NCBI GenBank assembly: GCA_036186865.1
Contig: AP025043.1
Coordinates: 34,433,657-34,497,656, forward strand
Length of the DNA: 64,000 nucleotides
DNA from: Eustoma russellianum
Taxonomy: Eukaryota; Streptophyta; Magnoliopsida; Gentianales; Gentianaceae
Direction: 5' to 3'
Shown here: piece by piece, positions 34,002 to 45,954 of the stretch
Numbering within the stretch: the first letter of the stretch is position 1
How the letters are laid out: each line of letters starts with the position of its first letter
The notes under the pieces: generated by a model
The model's input: the letters and a program-made list of their open reading frames with translations, nothing else
What the model was told of the DNA's origin: nothing
Database searches by the model: none
Program-made: the position numbers and the translations under genes

Positions 34002-34013
34002 GCTCTGATACCA
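34002..34013 (-). other. Element F primer-binding site (tRNA-iMet)
   Basis: TGGTATCAGAGC on the minus strand, two bases from the right LTR. This is the same primer as in all other elements here. Confidence 0.93.
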
Positions 34014-34015
34014 AT

Positions 34016-34905
34016 TGATGAGCCAAATGGGGGCTGGAAACGTTGCCAAGGATGTTGTCTCCTATCCCAAATTGATTTGAACCCAAGCTATGTCAAAGAA
34101 CATCTCAAAGACACCCTTTAAGCTTTAACCTTTGTTCTTGGCTCAATCTTTGCCAAACCTCTTCCTCTTTGGCACTCCAACACATCTAAAACCTCAATGA
34201 GACCCTAAGATGCTGTAAACCAAATAAAGAAGCAAATACTATCAAGTTCTAGGCTGGAACTTGAGAGAAAACCGTTTGGTGGCTTTAAACCTCAACTTGA
34301 AATGTTGATGACTCCTTGAAGGAAATTCTGGTTCAAATGTATATTGATAATGGTTGTTATTGAGTTGTTGAGTTTACAATCTGATTCTAACTCTACTTAT
34401 AACAAACTAAAATGCTAAGAAGTACAAGTTTTAATGTACAAAGTACTACACTAAAAATGACATGCTTGCTTTGAACAACTTTTAGCAATTTGGTTCCAAG
34501 ATTTTCTGGTTGCTTCAGCCGTGTATTCCTTGCTAGATTCAACCTTCTTTCTTTGATCAATTTGATTGGATAACATATAGAGCAGCTTGCTTTGAGAAAG
34601 GCCTTTGATTGGTTGCAACTTGGTGTTGAATTTTCAAACAAGCTTTCCTTATACACGTTTCTTTCCTTGCTTGAATTCATCCAAATTCTGATTGGTTTAA
34701 ACATTGAGCAGCTTGCTCATTCTTGTTTTCAACGTGAAGAACATTGCTTGAAATTGACATGAGTGCTTGTCACCAAGCTGCTTGTAAGCTACTTGAATTT
34801 CACCTACTTGCTTGGACAAAAATTCAGATTCTAATTTGTATCTTCAAGCTTTGTTTGAACAATGATATCATTTGATCAAATGGAACATGGATTGATAGGT
34901 GTTCA
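34016..34905 (-). repeat. Element F 5' LTR, first part
   Basis: 890 bp identical by eye to 29474-30363, ending in GTTCA (34901-34905), the target duplication made by element G. A TATAAGTA box lies on the minus strand at 34394-34401. Confidence 0.94.
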
Positions 34906-34974
34906 TGTTGGACCTGTATAGCACCACTAGAGGGGGGGTGAATAGTGGATTAGCGGAAATTACACTATAATTAC

Positions 34975-34984
34975 NNNNNNNNNN
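34975..34984. other. Assembly gap (10 N) with duplicated flanks
   Basis: The 44 bases before the gap (34931-34974) repeat after it (34985-35029), differing only in the G homopolymer (seven versus eight). The right LTR has this stretch once. The contig ends overlap and were not merged. Confidence 0.95.
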
Positions 34985-36068
34985 AGGGGGGGGTGAATAG
35001 TGGATTAGCGGAAATTACACTATAATTACCTTCAAAAACTTGTTTGAAGACCCCTTTGCCTCTTTAACCTCAGATTCTGAAAATTCCAGAAACAGTTCAC
35101 CGTTTTGAGTGCTTTGGTTGAACCACTTATACACCTGTGCAAGCTCTCAAACTTGGCAGAGATCAAGTTTAGAATGTTTATGGTATGTCATAAAAATTTC
35201 AGCCAATTCCAAGCAAGTTAGCACGTTCAAATAAGCAAGAGAAGTAAAGTGTGCAATTCTGGCAGTTTCAGGCAGAATGTTTGCTAAACTTCAAACGATG
35301 ATATCTCAAAATCTACCCGTGCTATTTTGATGAATCTTATGTCAAATTAAACCTCAAGATGTCTAGTTTAATTTGATATAAGGCTCACTCCAAGATTCGA
35401 AGGATAGCTTATTCAAATTGCACAAGTTTGCACACTGGTCAGAACTGTTCACAGAATGTAGCAACAATTTTGTGAAGACGATTTGACTGAGCTAAACTCC
35501 TCAGAATTTAGTGATTCTTGCGGCTACTGAAAGCTAACACATTGAAGTATAATATATCCAAAATTCATGCAATTCTAAGAACGTTTGCTTGTTCAATTAT
35601 ACGTGCCAAGTGTGTGTAATTCTCAGCCAGAAAACAGTAAGTGCAGGAAATAAGTAGAGAACACAAGGAATTATCCTGGTTCGGTCAATGTGACCTACTC
35701 CAGTCCCAAGAGACACCTTCTCTTGGATTTCACTAATCACCAAACACCAAAGTCACCTTACAAAGCCAAAGGAAGAAGCTTTTCACCAACTTCTTCAAGA
35801 GGCTGCACCAAAACGTCACCTTTGCACCTTTTGCACCTTTTGCTCACCTCTAAGGAGTAAGCTTTATACACCAGCTTCTCCTTCACAAATATGTCGTATA
35901 AAGGTGTTGAAAATGACAAGAATTGAAGAACTATACAATCATAAAGCCTTTACAAACGTGTTCTTCAATAGAGAAGAGAAGAAGAGAAGAATGGAGACAA
36001 AGAGCTAATGTCTTGCTTTGCTTTCTTTGCTTTCGTTTTTGATGCTCTTTCTCTTCACCCTTTGGAGC

Positions 36069-36076
36069 TATTTATA
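36069..36076 (-). promoter_or_regulatory. Element G LTR TATA box (left copy)
   Basis: GGCTATAAATAGC on the minus strand, at the same site as in element C. Confidence 0.58.
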
Positions 36077-37940
36077 GCCAAGAGATCAGCCTAGTAGCTC
36101 CTCAACATAGCCGTTTGGATGGATGAGAATGGATAAGAAATCAGCACTTTTCTAGCCACCAAAATCCAGCCTTTGAAATTCAAACTAAACCTGACCGTTT
36201 GTTGCTTTGACATGGTCTTCAAATCTGAATTTTTATCCTCTTATGAACGTTGGAGATGAGGTGGAAATAGGCTTCATTTAAATGTTTAAAAAACAGCTCC
36301 AATCAGCAATGTACATGTGTAAATATCTTGCCATGTATGCGTGTGTTTTTGAACAGATTTTTGCCCTTCTTTTTGAATGCCAAAATGACGTTGAAAGAGG
36401 TTGAAAAAGGCTCCACATGAACGTTTGGATGAACGTTAGTATGACCTAAAAAATAGGCATTGGATAATAACTAGAAATCAGCCACATCTTTTAATTTGAA
36501 TAAGTCTTCAATTCTTTATCATATATGGCCGTTGGTATGTGCTAAGAGATAGAGATCAGCCAAGTCTTTTTTGAATAAGTCTTCAACATTTTGAACCACA
36601 TAGCCGTTGCATATTTGCTAAAATATAGAGAGAATTCAGCTAGCCTTTGAACTTGACTTGGTCTTCAACTTTTGAATATATGTAGCCGTTTGAATATAAG
36701 AGATTTTTGCTCCAATCTTTGAACAAAATATAGCCGTTTGCTTTGAGAGAATTTTGCTCCATATTTCAACTAAGATAGCCGTTTGTAACATGATAAGAAT
36801 AGCCAAGAATAATCACTTAAAATCAGCACCAAAATAGTAGCTTAATCCACCTTGCCTTGACTTGTTCAAAATCTGAATTTTGAACATAATTTGCGTGCCA
36901 TCATCCAATAACCGTGTGCACAATATAATATATAGTCTTCAACATGTAGCATAGAAAACCATATAAAGAATACCAAGAATTCCAAGAAAACCATAGATGT
37001 GATCACCATAATATAAGAATTCCTCTTGAGATACCATGCTGCCCGTTTCCATAAAAATAGGGCACGTACCATATGTGACATAAACACATATAAATATCAT
37101 ATGAACAATATATAACATGTTGGAAGATCAATTGGCAAGTGAAATGACCAGAATACCCTTCAGCACAAAAATAGGAACTTTGTCCTAGGATGAACCTAGA
37201 CATGGTGCTGCTCCAGATTCATTTTTTGCCATGATGTGACATGACTTATAAATGTGTCATATGATCATATAAGTCCGTTGGAAGAAGACCAAATAAGAAT
37301 GAGAAGTCCAAATGATGAAATTACCAAAATAGCCCTTATATAGGTCAATAAGCTTCCCACCGGGTCAACTCAGTTTTAACCCGTGCCAAGCATGCTCTTC
37401 CTCAGCCAATTAGATTCTAAATTGAATAAGGATCAAGTGGGCTTTTGAATGACTCAATTTGGAGTTCATTTGCTCAAGATATGAACCAAAACCTGCAATA
37501 GAACACTAAACCGAACAATTTGCCTTATATTGTAAGTCATGTGACTTCAAGGCTTGGTTAGTTCATATAATAAACATGTATTGACATATATATCATACAA
37601 GATCAGTTTGAACAACATGTATTGGCATATATAATCTAAGATCAGTTTGAACATGTCTTGATTAAGATATGTGATTGAATTGGCCAAGTTCAATCTCATG
37701 ATATTAATCAAACTTGTTCAATCTTGATTCAATCAATCAATTTCACATTTAGCTCATAAGTTCATGTCTTGCACAATCAATTTCATATGTAAACGTTACA
37801 CATATATATATCACATATGCATTTTCTAATCACAACAATTACACATATGCACACATATACATTTTGCACAACAATTACAACAATTACACATATGCACACA
37901 TATACATTTTGCAATCACTCAAACATAATATATCACAACA

Positions 37941-37954
37941 ATCTCCCCCTTTTG
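37941..37954 (-). other. Element G polypurine tract
   Basis: AAAAGGGGGAGAT on the minus strand before TGTTGTGATATAT. Additional AAGGGGGAG copies occur up to 38140. Confidence 0.85.
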
Positions 37955-38165
37955 ATGATTTGCAAAATTACCCCACATATGTGTATATTAAGCATTTAAA
38001 TCAAGTGTGCATCTACATCAAGTGTTGTAATCTGTGTAATCAAGTAAGCATCTAAATCAAGTGTAAGCTGCTCCCCCTTAATGTGTTATCTCCCCCTTAA
38101 CATGATATATATATACACATTTATTTCTCCCCCTTAATTTTGTAAATTATGCAAAAGACTGTTAT

Positions 38166-41100
38166 TCAGGTGTAAGCAATTAATCCAAGTCTTGCACGTA
38201 AAGTCTCAAAGATAGCTTGATTAAGGGGTTTAGTGAATATATCAGCTACTTGTTGATCAGTTCTAACATGTTCAATGTGTATATGTCCAAGATTAACATG
38301 ATCACGGAGAAAATGATAACGTACTTCTATATGCTTTGCCTTAGAGTGTAGTACAGGGTTTTTAGACAAATTTATAGCACTTGTACTATCACAATAGATG
38401 GGGATATTATTTACTTGTATTTCAAAGTCTGAAAGTTGTTGTTTAATCCATAATAGTTGAGTACAACATAGACTTAAAGCCATATATTCTGCTTCAGTAG
38501 TAGAAAGTGCAACACTAGATTGTTTCTTTGAAAACCAAGATATTAGTGAGTTTCCTAGGAATTGACATGTTCCAGTAGTGCTCTTTCTATCTACTCTACA
38601 TCCACCATAATCTGCATCTGAATATGCATGTAGACTTAGACTAGATTGTCTATCATACCATAAGCCTAATGTTGGTGTATGTTGAAGATATCTAAATATT
38701 CTCTTTACAGCTTTAAAGTGTGACAACTTAGGCATACTTTGAAATCTTGCACACATACATACTGCAAACATAATATCAGGTCTACTAGCAGTTAGATATA
38801 GCAATGAACCAATCATAGACCTATATAGTTTTTCATCAAATGCAACACCATTTTCATCTTTGTCTAATTTTGTTGAAGTACACATTGGTGTTGGAGATGG
38901 TTTCAAGTTTTCAAAGTTGAATTTCTTTATCATATCTCTTATGTATTTGGCTTGATTGATATGTATACCATTTGATGTTTGTTTTATTTGCAAGCCTAAG
39001 AAGTAATTTAATTCACCAACCATGGACATTTCAAACTCAGACTTCATACAATCTTCAAAGTCTTTTACTAAGTTAGGATTAGTTGAACCAAAGATTATGT
39101 CATCTACATATATTTGTATTACAAGCAAATCTTTGTCTTTCTTTTTCAAGAATAAGGTACTATCTATGGTTCCTCTTTGAAAGTTGTTACTTAGTAAAAA
39201 GTTGGCAAATCTTTCATACCATGCACGGGGGGCTTGTTTCAAACCATATAAGGCTTTCTTAAGTTTATATACATGATTAGGGTTCTTTGGATCTTCAAAG
39301 CCTGGTGGTTGTTTAACAAAAACTTCTTCTTGGATATAGCCATTTAAGAATGCACTCTTAACATCCATTTGGAATAGTTTGATGTTATTATAACATGCAA
39401 AAGCTAATAAGAGGCGTATGGATTCTAATCTTGCTACAGGGGCAAATGTTTCATCGTAATCAATACCCTCTTCTTGATTATATCCTTGAGCTACAAGTCT
39501 TGCTTTATTTCTTACTACAACCCCTTGCTCATTCATTTTGTTCCTAAACACCCATTTAGTTCCAATGATTGATTTATCCTCGGGTTTAGGTACCAAATCC
39601 CACACATTGTTTCTTTCAAATTGGTTCAACTCTTCATGCATTGCATCTATCCAATATGCATCGTTTAAGGCATCATTCACATTCTTAGGTTCAATTTGGG
39701 ATATAAGTGCATGCCATTGATCATATTCATTAGGATCTATTTGCCTACGTGTTCTAACCCCTTGATTTACATCTCCTATGATAAGTTCTTGAGGATGCTT
39801 TTGTTTATCTCTTATTTGCCACCAATTACTTGGTTGTGCATCTTCAATAGGTTCATGATGTTCAATAGGTTGGTTAGGCACATTTTCTTCATTATGTTCT
39901 TGTGTAGGGGGAGTTTGAACTTCATGCATTTCAAGAGTTTGATTTGGTGTTTCAACTTGATCATGTGTAGGTGGTAGGATAAGTTCATCTTCATCATGAA
40001 GTATTTGATCATTTGGTACATAGGTTTCATGTTGATTACTTGTGTGGAGATATGCATTTTCATTGAACTTCACATGTATTGATTCAACTATCTTTCTTGT
40101 TTGTGCATTATAACATCTATATGCTTTAGAGTTCATTGAATATCCCACAAATATATGTTCATCAGACTTAGGATCAAACTTATCTAAGTTATCTTTTGTG
40201 TTCAATACAAAACATTTACAACCAAAGACTTTTAGATAGTTTACTTTTGGGAGTCGTACATTTAAGATTTCATATGGAGTTTTGTTCAATTTCTTTCTTA
40301 TTGATAGTCTGTTGATCATATAACTTGATGTGTTTACTGCTTCAGCCCATAAGAATTTAGGTACTTTGTTTTCTACCATCATTGTTCTTGCTACTTCTTG
40401 AATAGTCCTATTCTTTCTTTCAACTACACCATTAAGTTGAGGAGTTCTTGGTGGGGAGAATTCATGTTTTATACCCTTTTCATTACAGAATTTGATTAAT
40501 TCACTATCTTTAAACTCACCTCCTCTATCACTCCTTATCTTAATAACATGTAATTCATGTTCATTTTCAAGTTGTCTAATTAGATTAGCTATAGATGATG
40601 CACTTTCATCTTTCAAAGCAAGAAACAATGTCCAAGTATATCTTGAAAAATCATCAACTATTACACATACATAATAACTTCCACCTAAGCTTCTTGTTCT
40701 ACATGGACCAAATAAGTCTATATGCAAAAGTTCTAGTATTCTTGATGTTGTGACCTCGGTTTTAGGCTTAAGAGATTCTCTAACATGTTTGCCTTTGATA
40801 CAAGATTCACATAATTGAAAATCATTCAAGTTAAGTTTAGGCAATCCTTTAACAAGACTTTTAGCGTGTAGTTTTTCTAAGGTTGATATACCAATGTGTC
40901 CTAAACGTCTATGCCAAAGATTGGGATCAGATTCATGTGAAACAAGACATTTAGTGTTACTACTAAGCATATCATCCATGTTAAGCACATATATGTTTCC
41001 TTCACGTTTTCCTTTTAACACAACTTGATTGTTTTTATCCATTATCTTACAAGAGGTGGAGAAAAAGAGAACATTCAAGTTGTTGTCACATAGTTGAGAA

Positions 41101-41378
41101 ACACTTAAAAGCTCAAAGGTTAAGTTACTTACAAGTAGGACATTTTTGATTTCAAACTTGTTTGGATCACCAACCTTGCCTTTGCCAATTATTTGGCCTT
41201 GATTGTTGTCTCCAAAGGTAACTTTGCCACCTTTTGCAACGTTCTTAAGTGTGCTAAACAAATTTTTGTTGCCCGTCATATGTCTTGAGCAACCACTATC
41301 AACTATCCAATTGGTTTTGTTCTTTTCATCTTCTTTGTTGTTATAATCAGCAACTTGTCTTTCTTTGATGTTATGTAC
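38166..41378 (-). CDS. pol: Element G pol (protease, integrase, RT, RNase H)
   Basis: Open from after the TAG at 41379-41381. The protease site NWIVDSGCSRHM precedes the first Met (41279), and the frame runs 1037 residues from that Met, the same length as in element C with scattered substitutions. Integrase D188, D251, E287 and RT YVDD 724-727 are conserved, as are the RNase H motifs. The enzymes appear intact even though gag is deleted, so G could supply pol but not particles. As in C, pol lies downstream of a stop-containing spacer. Confidence 0.92.
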   Translation of the reverse strand, partial: VHNIKERQVADYNNKEDEKNKTNWIVDSGCSRHMTGNKNLFSTLKNVAKGGKVTFGDNNQGQIIGKGKVGDPNKFEIKNVLLVSNLTFELLSVSQLCDNNLNVLFFSTSCKIMDKNNQVVLKGKREGNIYVLNMDDMLSSNTKCLVSHESDPNLWHRRLGHIGISTLEKLHAKSLVKGLPKLNLNDFQLCESCIKGKHVRESLKPKTEVTTSRILELLHIDLFGPCRTRSLGGSYYVCVIVDDFSRYTWTLFLALKDESASSIANLIRQLENEHELHVIKIRSDRGGEFKDSELIKFCNEKGIKHEFSPPRTPQLNGVVERKNRTIQEVARTMMVENKVPKFLWAEAVNTSSYMINRLSIRKKLNKTPYEILNVRLPKVNYLKVFGCKCFVLNTKDNLDKFDPKSDEHIFVGYSMNSKAYRCYNAQTRKIVESIHVKFNENAYLHTSNQHETYVPNDQILHDEDELILPPTHDQVETPNQTLEMHEVQTPPTQEHNEENVPNQPIEHHEPIEDAQPSNWWQIRDKQKHPQELIIGDVNQGVRTRRQIDPNEYDQWHALISQIEPKNVNDALNDAYWIDAMHEELNQFERNNVWDLVPKPEDKSIIGTKWVFRNKMNEQGVVVRNKARLVAQGYNQEEGIDYDETFAPVARLESIRLLLAFACYNNIKLFQMDVKSAFLNGYIQEEVFVKQPPGFEDPKNPNHVYKLKKALYGLKQAPRAWYERFANFLLSNNFQRGTIDSTLFLKKKDKDLLVIQIYVDDIIFGSTNPNLVKDFEDCMKSEFEMSMVGELNYFLGLQIKQTSNGIHINQAKYIRDMIKKFNFENLKPSPTPMCTSTKLDKDENGVAFDEKLYRSMIGSLLYLTASRPDIMFAVCMCARFQSMPKLSHFKAVKRIFRYLQHTPTLGLWYDRQSSLSLHAYSDADYGGCRVDRKSTTGTCQFLGNSLISWFSKKQSSVALSTTEAEYMALSLCCTQLLWIKQQLSDFEIQVNNIPIYCDSTSAINLSKNPVLHSKAKHIEVRYHFLRDHVNLGHIHIEHVRTDQQVADIFTKPLNQAIFETLRARLGLIAYT

Positions 41379-41446
41379 CTACAAATGTAAATAACAACTT
41401 AGGTACCCTTTGATTTTGGGTCCTTTCAAGGTTAGACAAGTTAAGT

Positions 41447-42781
41447 TCATGTTAGTGTACCTTTAGGTACCCAAACTTGAACAACCTTTCTTGGTTTTGA
41501 AATGTTATAATCATGTTGCATATAATGAACAAATAGTGGATTTTGATACATAGAATATGATTGAAAAGGGGCTGCACGTTTATGACTAATTGGATAAGCA
41601 TGGTAACTTCTATATGCATTTGAATGTTGCCTTGTATATGAGTTATATCTTGGCCGTGTATAAGCATTGAATTTAGGCCGTGTATATGCAAGATGTTGTG
41701 TATGTCTAGGCCGTGTGTTGTACATAGATTTAGGCCTAGAGTATGTCATGTTCTTCACATAAGCATGTTGTTGCATATAAGGCATAACTTGAGCATATTG
41801 CATACTACTTTGTTTAGGCATTCTTGTATACATGTAAGCATGGTTTCTAGGTGCATTTACCTTCCTATATGTTGATGCATTTTGCAATCTTTGTGATGAA
41901 GGAGGTGTGGGCAGAATAGGTTCATTTCTAGATGCATTTGGTCTATATTTCATGTTGGTTGAAGATGATACAAATGTTGTTTCCTTAGGTGTGTATTCAG
42001 CTTCTTCAACATATCCAAGACCTTGTTTGTCATTTCCATGCTTTTGAGATGCAATAAGAGTGTCTAACATGTTGGAACCATTCTTAAATTGTTCTAAAGA
42101 TTTGTTCAAGTCTAGGTTGCATGCTTTTAATGATTCAAATTCAGTTTGTATTTCATGCAATTTAGACTTTAAAACGTTGAAATCAACACATTGCACACAT
42201 TGCACATTTTCATGTTTGTTCTTAAGTTCCTTAATCTGATTTTGCATTGAACTAATAGTGTTAGATGATTCAAGTTGAAGAACTTCTAGTTGAGAAGTTA
42301 GATTCAAGTTAGACGTCTCCAACTTGTTCTTCTCCTCAACTATTCTTTTCTTCTCCTTGGATAGCTTCTTATATCTATTATGCAACTTTTCTAATTCATC
42401 CAACAATTCATCTTGAGTAAAATCACATTCAGAATCAGAATCGAATGATACCTCATTTGTAGACTTTGAAGCCAAACATATTTGTGCAACTTCAGGTTCC
42501 TCCTCGGATTCGGATGAAGATGTGTCATCCCAAGTGCTTGAACTTACCTTGAGAGCGTTCTTCCTCCTTTGCATAGGTTCTACTCTAGTTTTTGTCCTTG
42601 TCTTTTCATCCATGTCACGGTTTTTGTTCTTGTTTGGACAATCATATGAGATGTGTCCTTGTTTTCCACATTTATAACACTTAAGTTCTTTATCATACCA
42701 TTTACCATCTTGTTTGTTAGATTTCACATTGATAGGGGTGGCTGATATTGATTTTCTTTTAGTTGGTCTTTGTGTGGACAT
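41447..42781 (-). CDS. gag: Element G gag, internally deleted (444 residues)
   Basis: Compared with the 722-residue gag of C it lacks residues 1-12, then 258 residues after MSTQRP, which held the UBN2 gag core, and 8 residues in the C-terminal Tyr/Arg region (722-12-258-8=444). The frame is kept each time. The zinc knuckle CYKCGKQGHISYDC, the coiled coil and the YTRPR-like tail remain. The start is MSTQRP at 42781, an internal Met of the full protein. It probably cannot build a particle; it may still bind RNA or co-assemble with full-length gag. Confidence 0.88.
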   Translation of the reverse strand: MSTQRPTKRKSISATPINVKSNKQDGKWYDKELKCYKCGKQGHISYDCPNKNKNRDMDEKTRTKTRVEPMQRRKNALKVSSSTWDDTSSSESEEEPEVAQICLASKSTNEVSFDSDSECDFTQDELLDELEKLHNRYKKLSKEKKRIVEEKNKLETSNLNLTSQLEVLQLESSNTISSMQNQIKELKNKHENVQCVQCVDFNVLKSKLHEIQTEFESLKACNLDLNKSLEQFKNGSNMLDTLIASQKHGNDKQGLGYVEEAEYTPKETTFVSSSTNMKYRPNASRNEPILPTPPSSQRLQNASTYRKVNAPRNHAYMYTRMPKQSSMQYAQVMPYMQQHAYVKNMTYSRPKSMYNTRPRHTQHLAYTRPKFNAYTRPRYNSYTRQHSNAYRSYHAYPISHKRAAPFQSYSMYQNPLFVHYMQHDYNISKPRKVVQVWVPKGTLT

Positions 42782-42954
42782 GCCTTCTTAGTGTGTGAGA
42801 AAACGTTTAAAACACTTATAAGAAGGAAAGAAAGTGTCACCTTGTTGTAGATATCAAATATGAAGAATATAAGACAACCAGAAAATTTCCAGCAACTTTG
42901 CAACTTGGTGTGTAGATTGTTTTCAGCTCAAATCAGAATATGGTGCTCAACCAG

Positions 42955-42966
42955 GCTCTGATACCA
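42955..42966 (-). other. Element G primer-binding site (tRNA-iMet)
   Basis: TGGTATCAGAGC on the minus strand, two bases from the right LTR. Confidence 0.95.
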
Positions 42967-42968
42967 AT

Positions 42969-45949
42969 TGTTGGACCTGTATAGCACCACTAGAGGGGGG
43001 GGTGAATAGTGGATTAGCGGAAATTACACTATAATTACCTTCAAAAACTTGTTTGAAGACCCCTTTGCCTCTTTAACCTCAGATTCTGAAAATTCCAGAA
43101 ACAGTTCACCGTTTTGAGTGCTTTGGTTGAACCACTTATACACCTGTGCAAGCTCTCAAACTTGGCAGAGATCAAGTTTAGAATGTTTATGGTATGTCAT
43201 AAAAATTTCAGCCAATTCCAAGCAAGTTAGCACGTTCAAATAAGCAAGAGAAGTAAAGTGTGCAATTCTGGCAGTTTCAGGCAGAATGTTTGCTAAACTT
43301 CAAACGATGATATCTCAAAATCTACCCGTGCTATTTTGATGAATCTTATGTCAAATTAAACCTCAAGATGTCTAGTTTAATTTGATATAAGGCTCACTCC
43401 AAGATTCGAAGGATAGCTTATTCAAATTGCACAAGTTTGCACACTGGTCAGAACTGTTCACAGAATGTAGCAACAATTTTGTGAAGACGATTTGACTGAG
43501 CTAAACTCCTCAGAATTTAGTGATTCTTGCGGCTACTGAAAGCTAACACATTGAAGTATAATATATCCAAAATTCATGCAATTCTAAGAACGTTTGCTTG
43601 TTCAATTATACGTGCCAAGTGTGTGTAATTCTCAGCCAGAAAACAGTAAGTGCAGGAAATAAGTAGAGAACACAAGGAATTATCCTGGTTCGGTCAATGT
43701 GACCTACTCCAGTCCCAAGAGACACCTTCTCTTGGATTTCACTAATCACCAAACACCAAAGTCACCTTACAAAGCCAAAGGAAGAAGCTTTTCACCAACT
43801 TCTTCAAGAGGCTGCACCAAAACGTCACCTTTGCACCTTTTGCACCTTTTGCTCACCTCTAAGGAGTAAGCTTTATACACCAGCTTCTCCTTCACAAATA
43901 TGTCGTATAAAGGTGTTGAAAATGACAAGAATTGAAGAACTATACAATCATAAAGCCTTTACAAACGTGTTCTTCAATAGAGAAGAGAAGAAGAGAAGAA
44001 TGGAGACAAAGAGCTAATGTCTTGCTTTGCTTTCTTTGCTTTCGTTTTTGATGCTCTTTCTCTTCACCCTTTGGAGCTATTTATAGCCAAGAGATCAGCC
44101 TAGTAGCTCCTCAACATAGCCGTTTGGATGGATGAGAATGGATAAGAAATCAGCACTTTTCTAGCCACCAAAATCCAGCCTTTGAAATTCAAACTAAACC
44201 TGACCGTTTGTTGCTTTGACATGGTCTTCAAATCTGAATTTTTATCCTCTTATGAACGTTGGAGATGAGGTGGAAATAGGCTTCATTTAAATGTTTAAAA
44301 AACAGCTCCAATCAGCAATGTACATGTGTAAATATCTTGCCATGTATGCGTGTGTTTTTGAACAGATTTTTGCCCTTCTTTTTGAATGCCAAAATGACGT
44401 TGAAAGAGGTTGAAAAAGGCTCCACATGAACGTTTGGATGAACGTTAGTATGACCTAAAAAATAGGCATTGGATAATAACTAGAAATCAGCCACATCTTT
44501 TAATTTGAATAAGTCTTCAATTCTTTATCATATATGGCCGTTGGTATGTGCTAAGAGATAGAGATCAGCCAAGTCTTTTTTGAATAAGTCTTCAACATTT
44601 TGAACCACATAGCCGTTGCATATTTGCTAAAATATAGAGAGAATTCAGCTAGCCTTTGAACTTGACTTGGTCTTCAACTTTTGAATATATGTAGCCGTTT
44701 GAATATAAGAGATTTTTGCTCCAATCTTTGAACAAAATATAGCCGTTTGCTTTGAGAGAATTTTGCTCCATATTTCAACTAAGATAGCCGTTTGTAACAT
44801 GATAAGAATAGCCAAGAATAATCACTTAAAATCAGCACCAAAATAGTAGCTTAATCCACCTTGCCTTGACTTGTTCAAAATCTGAATTTTGAACATAATT
44901 TGCGTGCCATCATCCAATAACCGTGTGCACAATATAATATATAGTCTTCAACATGTAGCATAGAAAACCATATAAAGAATACCAAGAATTCCAAGAAAAC
45001 CATAGATGTGATCACCATAATATAAGAATTCCTCTTGAGATACCATGCTGCCCGTTTCCATAAAAATAGGGCACGTACCATATGTGACATAAACACATAT
45101 AAATATCATATGAACAATATATAACATGTTGGAAGATCAATTGGCAAGTGAAATGACCAGAATACCCTTCAGCACAAAAATAGGAACTTTGTCCTAGGAT
45201 GAACCTAGACATGGTGCTGCTCCAGATTCATTTTTTGCCATGATGTGACATGACTTATAAATGTGTCATATGATCATATAAGTCCGTTGGAAGAAGACCA
45301 AATAAGAATGAGAAGTCCAAATGATGAAATTACCAAAATAGCCCTTATATAGGTCAATAAGCTTCCCACCGGGTCAACTCAGTTTTAACCCGTGCCAAGC
45401 ATGCTCTTCCTCAGCCAATTAGATTCTAAATTGAATAAGGATCAAGTGGGCTTTTGAATGACTCAATTTGGAGTTCATTTGCTCAAGATATGAACCAAAA
45501 CCTGCAATAGAACACTAAACCGAACAATTTGCCTTATATTGTAAGTCATGTGACTTCAAGGCTTGGTTAGTTCATATAATAAACATGTATTGACATATAT
45601 ATCATACAAGATCAGTTTGAACAACATGTATTGGCATATATAATCTAAGATCAGTTTGAACATGTCTTGATTAAGATATGTGATTGAATTGGCCAAGTTC
45701 AATCTCATGATATTAATCAAACTTGTTCAATCTTGATTCAATCAATCAATTTCACATTTAGCTCATAAGTTCATGTCTTGCACAATCAATTTCATATGTA
45801 AACGTTACACATATATATATCACATATGCATTTTCTAATCACAACAATTACACATATGCACACATATACATTTTGCACAACAATTACAACAATTACACAT
45901 ATGCACACATATACATTTTGCAATCACTCAAACATAATATATCACAACA
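42969..45949 (-). repeat. Element G 5' LTR (right)
   Basis: 2981 bp, intact and gap-free, with TATA at 44078-44085. It differs from the element C LTR by several indels, including extra AACGG-bearing segments around 44520-44800. Confidence 0.95.
44078..44085 (-). promoter_or_regulatory. Element G 5' LTR TATA box
   Basis: TATAAATA on the minus strand, offset 1109 in the LTR, equal to the left copy after gap correction. It is preceded in element sense by an AACGG array. Confidence 0.58.
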
Positions 45950-45954
45950 GTTCA

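Larger units (their letters stand above)
34906..37940 (-). repeat. Element G 3' LTR (left), containing the assembly gap
   Basis: Same ends as element C (TGTTGGACC...CACAACA). Its apparent 3035 bp falls to 2981, the size of the right LTR, after removing 10 N and one copy of the 44-bp overlap. A TATA box is at 36069-36076 and nine AACGG cores lie on the minus strand between about 36110 and 37280. Confidence 0.93.
34906..45949 (-). mobile_element. Element G: Ty1/copia retrotransposon with 3.0-kb LTRs and deleted gag, in the F LTR
   Basis: Flanked by GTTCA (34901-34905 and 45950-45954). Left LTR 34906-37940 contains the assembly gap; right LTR 42969-45949 is 2981 bp. PBS 42955-42966 and polypurine tract 37941-37954 give minus orientation. 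Same family as element C, with pol frames very similar throughout. Pol is intact, but gag has lost its N-terminus and capsid-type core in frame. LTRs appear identical outside the gap. It is the youngest layer of the nest E > F > G. Confidence 0.95.

Noticed and set aside
34931..35029. Direct repeat flanking the N run as a real tandem duplication in the LTR
   Set aside because: The partner LTR has one copy, and length agreement requires removing one. It is an assembly artefact.
37817..37999. ACACATATGCACACATATACATTTTGCA repeats near the C and G LTR ends as a satellite or CRISPR-like array
   Set aside because: Only two to three units, confined to the LTR end, no spacers; simple local duplication within the LTR.
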